A DNA stretch of 10,388 nucleotides, taken from the NCBI GenBank assembly GCA_035547675.1, contig DASZUI010000228.1, forward strand, positions 1-10,388. Direction: 5' to 3'. The position numbers and the translations under genes were made by a program. Below, piece by piece: positions 6,891 through 10,388 of the stretch. The notes under the pieces were generated by a model, which did no database searches, was not told the DNA's origin, and saw nothing but the letters and a program-made list of their open reading frames with translations. The first letter of the stretch is position 1, and each line of letters opens with the position of its first letter. Source of the DNA: DASZTU01 sp035547675. GTDB taxonomy: Bacteria > Pseudomonadota > Alphaproteobacteria > Rhizobiales > Devosiaceae.

Positions 6891-6928
6891 CCGCGGCCCT
6901 CGATTCGATCTTACGAAAGACCCTTCAG

Positions 6929-7714
6929 ATGCAAGCTCTCTTCATCGCATCCACCGGCATGGCGGCCCAGGAGCAGAACGTCAACGTCATCTCCAACAAC
7001 ATCGCCAATATGCGGACCACCGGCTACAAGCGCCAGCGCGCCGAGTTCCAGGACCTGCTCTACCAGGAATACCGCCGCGCCGGCTCCACCACCTCCGACC
7101 AGGGCACGCAACTGCCGGTGGGCGTCGAAGTGGGCTCGGGCGTGCGCATCGTCGGCACCCCCCGCGTGATGAGCCAGGGCTCGGTCGTCGCCAGCGACGG
7201 CGATCTCGACATGGCCATCCAGGGCGAGGGCTATTTCATGGTCAACCTGCCCGACGGCCGCACCGCCTATACCCGCGACGGCTCCTTCGAGCGTTCCGGC
7301 ACCGGCCAGCTCGTGACCGCCGACGGCTACGAAGTGCAGCCGGGGATCACCATTCCCGACAATGCCAATTCCATCGCCGTCAGCCCCGACGGCATCGTCA
7401 CCGCCAATCTCGGCACTGACACCACCCCGACCCAGCTCGGCCAGCTCCAGATCGCCCGCTTCGTCAACAAGGGCGGCCTCGAATCGATGGGCAACAACCT
7501 GTTCACCGAAACGCCCGCTTCCGGCCCCGCCCAGATCGGCACGCCCAACGCCAATGGCATGGGCAACATCATGCAGTCCTATCTCGAAGACTCCAACGTC
7601 AACGCGGTCACCGAAATCTCGGACCTCATCGCCGCCCAGCGCGCCTATGAGATGAACGCCCGCGTGGTCACCGGCGCCGACGAGATGCTGCAGACCACCA
7701 CCCAGATGCGCTGA
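6929..7714 (+). CDS. flgG: Flagellar distal rod protein FlgG
   Basis: 261 aa, the normal family length. FlgG forms the distal rod that passes through the P and L rings. The N-terminal motif ISNNIANMRTTGYKRQ lies at residues 21-36. The FlgG-specific insertion (YQEYRRAGSTTSDQGTQLPV, then GVEVGSGVR), which separates it from FlgF and stiffens the rod, is present at about 45-73. The D1 core has LDMAIQGEGYFMVNLPDGRTAYTRDG. The C-terminus has LEDSNVNAVTEISDLIAAQRAYEMN and ends TTTQMR. It follows flgF by 38 bp with a weak GAAAGA ribosome-binding site. Confidence 0.98.
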   Translation: MQALFIASTGMAAQEQNVNVISNNIANMRTTGYKRQRAEFQDLLYQEYRRAGSTTSDQGTQLPVGVEVGSGVRIVGTPRVMSQGSVVASDGDLDMAIQGEGYFMVNLPDGRTAYTRDGSFERSGTGQLVTADGYEVQPGITIPDNANSIAVSPDGIVTANLGTDTTPTQLGQLQIARFVNKGGLESMGNNLFTETPASGPAQIGTPNANGMGNIMQSYLEDSNVNAVTEISDLIAAQRAYEMNARVVTGADEMLQTTTQMR

Positions 7715-7722
7715 GGCGGGCC

Positions 7723-8673
7723 ATGAAGCAGCTTCTCCATTTCCTCGGCGTGGGAATTCTCGGCCTCCTTGCCTGCGGTCCCGCCTTCGCCGCTCCCACC
7801 CTCAGGCCCCAGGTCGAGGTGACCGACAAGATCGTCACCGTCGGCGACATGTTCGACGATGCCGGCGACCTCGCCGCCCAGCCGCTTTTCCTTGCACCGG
7901 CCCCGGGCACCTCCGGCTCCGTTGCGCTCGACGACGTTCGCCTCGCCGCGCAGCGTGCCGGGCTCGCGACTTTCGACGATGGCGGAACCACGGCCGTCCG
8001 CGTCACCCGCCGCGGTACGGTCGTCGATGCGCAGAAGCTCGGCGACCTGCTGACCGACGAGCTCCGGCGCCGGGGAACGCTTACCGGCGACGCCACCCTC
8101 GACGTCACCTTCGCGCAGCGGCTCGACGATATCGAGGCGGCCGATGTCACCGATCCCGTGCAGCTCACCGACCTCCGCTACGCTGCCGAGAACGGCACCT
8201 TCACCGCCCGCTTCGCGCTTGCCGGCATAGACAGCCCCCTCGAGGTCAGTGGCCGCCTCGACTTCATGGTCCAGGTGCCGGAACTGGCCAATACGCTTCC
8301 CGCCGGCACCATCCTCAAGCCGGCCGACATCACCATGCAGCCGGTCTCGCTGCGGCTGGTGCAGAACGGCAATGTGGCGAGCCTCGACCAGCTCATCGGT
8401 CAGCAATTGGTCCGCCAGAGCCGCGCCGGCATGATGCTCAAGGCCTCCGACGTCGCCCCGCCGCAGGTCGTCGCCCGTAACGACCAGGTCACCGTCTATC
8501 TCCATGCCGGCGCCATGACGCTCTCCGTCAAGGGCACCGCGCTCAACGCCGCGAGCCTGGGCGACCCCGTCGCCGTCATGAATTCCGCCAGCAAGCGCAT
8601 CGTCCGCGGCGTCGCCCGTGGCAATGGCGCCGTCGAAATCACCGCCGCGCCCACCAGCGTCGCCGGCCTCTAG
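7723..8673 (+). CDS. flgA: Flagellar basal body P-ring formation chaperone FlgA
   Basis: 316 aa. FlgA is a periplasmic chaperone that helps FlgI assemble into the P ring. An N-terminal signal (residues 1-23, ending PAFA) precedes the mature protein. The N-terminal region (about 25-180) is loosely conserved. The SAF domain is about 186-245 (ELANTLPAGTILKPADITMQPV; IGQQLVRQSRAGMMLKASDV). The C-terminal beta domain has NDQVTVYLHAGAMTLSVKGTALNAASLGDPVAVMN, typical of the family. The start is set by GAGG overlapping the flgG stop, 8 bp after that gene. The signal contains LLAC (residues 15-18), a weak lipobox; the Ala-Phe-Ala site just after it is the likelier cleavage point. flgI itself is not in the window. 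Confidence 0.95.
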   Translation: MKQLLHFLGVGILGLLACGPAFAAPTLRPQVEVTDKIVTVGDMFDDAGDLAAQPLFLAPAPGTSGSVALDDVRLAAQRAGLATFDDGGTTAVRVTRRGTVVDAQKLGDLLTDELRRRGTLTGDATLDVTFAQRLDDIEAADVTDPVQLTDLRYAAENGTFTARFALAGIDSPLEVSGRLDFMVQVPELANTLPAGTILKPADITMQPVSLRLVQNGNVASLDQLIGQQLVRQSRAGMMLKASDVAPPQVVARNDQVTVYLHAGAMTLSVKGTALNAASLGDPVAVMNSASKRIVRGVARGNGAVEITAAPTSVAGL

Positions 8674-8682
8674 GGATCTGCC

Positions 8683-9432
8683 ATGCACCTCTTCAGAACC
8701 ATCGCGACGCTCGGCCTTCTCGCCCTGCTCGGCGGCTGCGCCACCATGGACAAGCTCGCCTCGATCGGCGAGGCGCCCAAGCTCAGTGCCATCCAGAATC
8801 CTACTGTGCAGCCAGGCTACCAGCCGGTCTCCATGCCCATGCCGCCGCCGGAGCAGGCCTATTATCAGCCCAATTCGCTGTTCTCGAACGACGCCCATGG
8901 CTTCTTCAAGGACCAGCGGGCGCATAAGGTGGGCGATATCCTCCTGGTGCAGGTGACCATCGCCGACAAGGCGCAGATCGCCGACACCACCGCCTCCTCC
9001 CGCGCCTCGACCAATGGCGCCGGCGATGGCGGCCTGCTGGGCTCGATCTTCAGCGCCGCGACGGCCAATACGCCCGTTGCCGGCGTCGATCCCACCAAGA
9101 TCGTCAACACCAATTCGTCGATGACCAATTCGGGCAATGGCTCGGTCAATCGCTCGGAAACGGTCTCGACCCAGGTCGCAGCCGTCGTCACCCAGGTGCT
9201 CGACAACGGCAATCTCGTCATCGAGGGCCATCAGGAAGTGCGCATCAATTTCGAGGTCCGCGACCTGATCGTCGCCGGCGTCGTCCGGCCCGAGGACGTC
9301 GCGGCCGACAACACCATCGACTCCTCCAAGATCGCCGAAGCCCGCATCTCCTATGGCGGCCGCGGCCAGATCACCGATGTGCAGCAGCCCCGCTACGGCC
9401 AGCAGGTCATGGACGCCATCCGGCCCTTCTAG
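8683..9432 (+). CDS. flgH: Flagellar L-ring lipoprotein FlgH
   Basis: 249 aa. FlgH forms the outer-membrane L ring that acts as bushing for the rod. A lipoprotein signal is clear: MHLFRTIATLGLLALLGGC with lipobox LGGC, Cys19 lipidated. Family blocks follow in order: NSLFSNDAHGFFKDQRAHKV with GDILLVQVTIADKA, a low-complexity Thr/Ser/Asn stretch (about 105-155), NGSVNRSETVSTQVAAVVTQ, GNLVIEGHQEVRINFEVRDL, then ARISYGGRGQITDVQQPRYG to the terminal RPF. It lies 9 bp after flgA, with GGGA overlapping the flgA stop 6 nt before the ATG. It is the last gene of the operon. Confidence 0.97.
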   Translation: MHLFRTIATLGLLALLGGCATMDKLASIGEAPKLSAIQNPTVQPGYQPVSMPMPPPEQAYYQPNSLFSNDAHGFFKDQRAHKVGDILLVQVTIADKAQIADTTASSRASTNGAGDGGLLGSIFSAATANTPVAGVDPTKIVNTNSSMTNSGNGSVNRSETVSTQVAAVVTQVLDNGNLVIEGHQEVRINFEVRDLIVAGVVRPEDVAADNTIDSSKIAEARISYGGRGQITDVQQPRYGQQVMDAIRPF

Positions 9433-9447
9433 GCGAAGCGCGCGACC

Positions 9448-9496
9448 CATCCTGCGCGGGACCCCGGAGTAAAATCCGGGGTCCCACCTCAGGATG
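9448..9496. repeat. Long inverted repeat / hairpin just after flgH
   Basis: GGGACCCCGGA (9458-9468) and TCCGGGGTCCC (9475-9485) form a perfect 11-bp stem with a 6-nt loop (GTAAAA). They are nested inside CATCCTG (9448-9454) and CAGGATG (9490-9496). There is no T-tract, so it is not a classic terminator. It starts 16 nt after the flgH stop. It may protect the mRNA 3' end and looks like a dispersed intergenic palindrome of the kind common in Hyphomicrobiales; copy number cannot be seen here. Confidence 0.7.
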
Positions 9497-9516
9497 AAGT
9501 CGCGGAAGCGAAACCG

Positions 9517-9568
9517 ACCTCATGGTGAGGCGCGCGCGGCGCGACCCTCGAACCATGGGCCGCGCGCC
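9517..9568. repeat. Second intergenic inverted repeat
   Basis: ACCTCATGGTGAGG (9517-9530) is itself nearly palindromic. CATGGT (9521-9526) pairs with ACCATG (9552-9557), and a flanking GGCGCGCGCGGC (9529-9540) can pair imperfectly with GGCCGCGCGCC (9558-9568). No coding signal is seen. It is probably a second unit of the same kind of mobile-looking intergenic palindrome. Confidence 0.45.
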
Positions 9569-9629
9569 AACTGCGCCAGCCTGTACGAAATCCGTCCGTC
9601 GCATCCCCCATTAGGCGGCGGGCGTGTCG

Positions 9630-9670
9630 AGGGGCGCGGCATACCCCGTTGCCGCGCCCCTTCCCTTTTT
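9630..9670 (+). terminator. Rho-independent terminator of the flgFGAH operon
   Basis: AGGGGCGCGGC (9630-9640) and GCCGCGCCCCT (9651-9661) form a perfect 11-bp GC-rich stem with a 10-nt loop. The T-rich tail TTCCCTTTTT (9661-9670) follows at once. It lies about 200 bp after flgH and 80 bp before the next gene, on the strand that both share. Confidence 0.85.
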
Positions 9671-9671
9671 A

Positions 9672-9740
9672 AGCGAATAGCGAATAGTGAGCAGCGAATA
9701 GCTGCGCCCCCTATTCGCTATTCGCTACTCACTATTCGCT
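9672..9740. repeat. 69-bp imperfect palindrome built of 7-bp GCGAATA-like units
   Basis: The left arm (9672-9701) and right arm (9711-9740) are each 30 nt, with a 9-nt centre (CTGCGCCCC). Aligned as reverse complements they match at 25 of 30 positions; the 5 differences are all transitions, and two of these leave G-T wobble pairs. Within the arms the sequence has a 7-bp period: units GCGAATA, GCGAATA, GTGAGCA, GCGAATA on the left and CTATTCG-type units on the right. It fills nearly all the space between the terminator and the ribosome-binding site of the downstream gene. Its low-GC composition differs from its surroundings. Confidence 0.85.
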
Positions 9741-9750
9741 CAGGTGTCCC

Positions 9751-10388
9751 ATGTCCTTTGCCAAGCTCGATGCCCTCGGCCACAAGCTCGAAGCGCTCGA
9801 TCACGCGCTGTCGATCCTCCATGCCGACGAGGCGACGAACATGCCGCCGGGCGGCGGCGAAAAGCGGGCCGAGGCCGTGGCGGCGCTGGCCGGCATGCAG
9901 CATGCCCAGTTCACCGCCCGGGAGGTCGGCGACTGGCTGGCGGCGGCCGAGGCCGAGGAGCTGGACGAGCTGCAGCGCCGCGCCGTGGCGGAGCTCAGGC
10001 GGCAATATCGCAACGCCACCTGCCTGCCCTCCGATTTCGTGCAGAGGCAGGTCGAGACGACCATGCGCTGCGAGCAGCTCTGGCGCGAATTGCGCGCGAA
10101 GAACGATTGGGCGGGCTTCGCCCCGGCGCTCGCCGGCGTCGTCGCCCTGGTGCGCGAGGAGGCCGCCCGCCGCGCCGACATCCTCGAGCTCGCCCCTTAT
10201 GACGCGCTGATGGAGCAATACGACCCCGGCAACCGCATGGCCGACATCACGCCGGTCTTCGCCGAGCTCAAGACCTTCCTCAAGGACTTCATCCCCGCCG
10301 CGCTCGACCGACAGGAAGGCCGGCTGGCGAGGCGTCCGCTCCAGCCGCTGCAGGGCCCCTACCCGGCCGATCGCCAGCGCGCGCTCGG
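9751..10388 (+). CDS. M32-family (Taq-type) metallocarboxypeptidase, N-terminal part (runs off right edge)
   Basis: 212 codons are visible and the frame is open to the right edge. M32 enzymes are zinc carboxypeptidases of about 500 aa acting in the cytoplasm. The N-terminal block HALSILHADEATNMPPGG with KRAEAVAALAGMQH corresponds to the family's substrate-side helices. Further family features are the QRRAVAELRRQYRNATCLPS block and DFVQRQVETTMRCEQLWREL, then LELAPYDALMEQYDPGNR (about 145-162). The HExxH zinc motif lies beyond the window, so catalytic competence cannot be judged. The ATG at 9751 has AGG 6 nt upstream. The gene is unrelated to flagella and separated from flgH by a terminator. 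Confidence 0.9.
   Translation, partial: MSFAKLDALGHKLEALDHALSILHADEATNMPPGGGEKRAEAVAALAGMQHAQFTAREVGDWLAAAEAEELDELQRRAVAELRRQYRNATCLPSDFVQRQVETTMRCEQLWRELRAKNDWAGFAPALAGVVALVREEAARRADILELAPYDALMEQYDPGNRMADITPVFAELKTFLKDFIPAALDRQEGRLARRPLQPLQGPYPADRQRAL

Noticed and set aside
7645..9450. 601-codon open frame on the minus strand
   Set aside because: Antisense to flgA and flgH; Gly/Asp/His-rich shadow frame with no domain.
9494..10210. 238-codon plus-strand frame spanning the intergenic repeats and the peptidase start
   Set aside because: Runs through the terminator and the heptamer palindrome, then out of frame over the M32 peptidase; no homology pattern.

Overview
The window is GC-rich, densely packed chromosomal DNA from an alphaproteobacterium, most likely of the Hyphomicrobiales; a Devosia-like relative is only a guess from gene content and protein style. 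The genus cannot be fixed from sequence alone. It carries part of a flagellar gene cluster arranged as two divergent operons, followed by an unrelated peptidase gene.

Left half (minus strand, reading from about 5873 down to 1): fliL, fliM, a small membrane-anchored coiled-coil protein (DUF6468-like), a MotE-type protein with an MgtE-N-like C-terminus, and a very large exported protein that runs off the left edge. The first four genes are separated by 8 bp or overlap by 4 bp (ATGA), so they look translationally coupled. They encode the stator-associated FliL, the C-ring switch protein FliM and probable motor accessory proteins. The last gene has its own 95-bp leader, a GTG start, a signal peptide, an AMIN-like beta domain and a helical-repeat C-terminus.

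Centre (5874-6146): a 273-bp divergent regulatory region. It holds a near-consensus CtrA box pointing at fliL. It also holds a well-spaced sigma-54 -24/-12 element pointing at flgF, and two inverted copies of a GGCAA(A)TTCTG-type element about 80 and 110 bp upstream of the predicted flgF transcription start. This fits the alphaproteobacterial CtrA, then sigma-54/FlbD flagellar hierarchy.

Right half (plus strand): flgF, flgG, flgA and flgH encode the proximal rod, distal rod, P-ring chaperone and L-ring lipoprotein, in a tight operon. The 318 bp after flgH (9433-9750) contain no credible gene. They hold a perfect 11-bp GC-rich hairpin within a longer inverted repeat, a second intergenic inverted repeat, a rho-independent terminator, and a 69-bp imperfect palindrome built from 7-bp GCGAATA-like units. 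That palindrome abuts the ribosome-binding site of the last gene, an M32 (Taq-type) carboxypeptidase that runs off the right edge.

No tRNA, rRNA, CRISPR array, insertion sequence or prophage was seen. The least-described parts are the DUF6468-MotE-AMIN/helical-repeat trio, the regulatory hub, and the heptamer palindrome.
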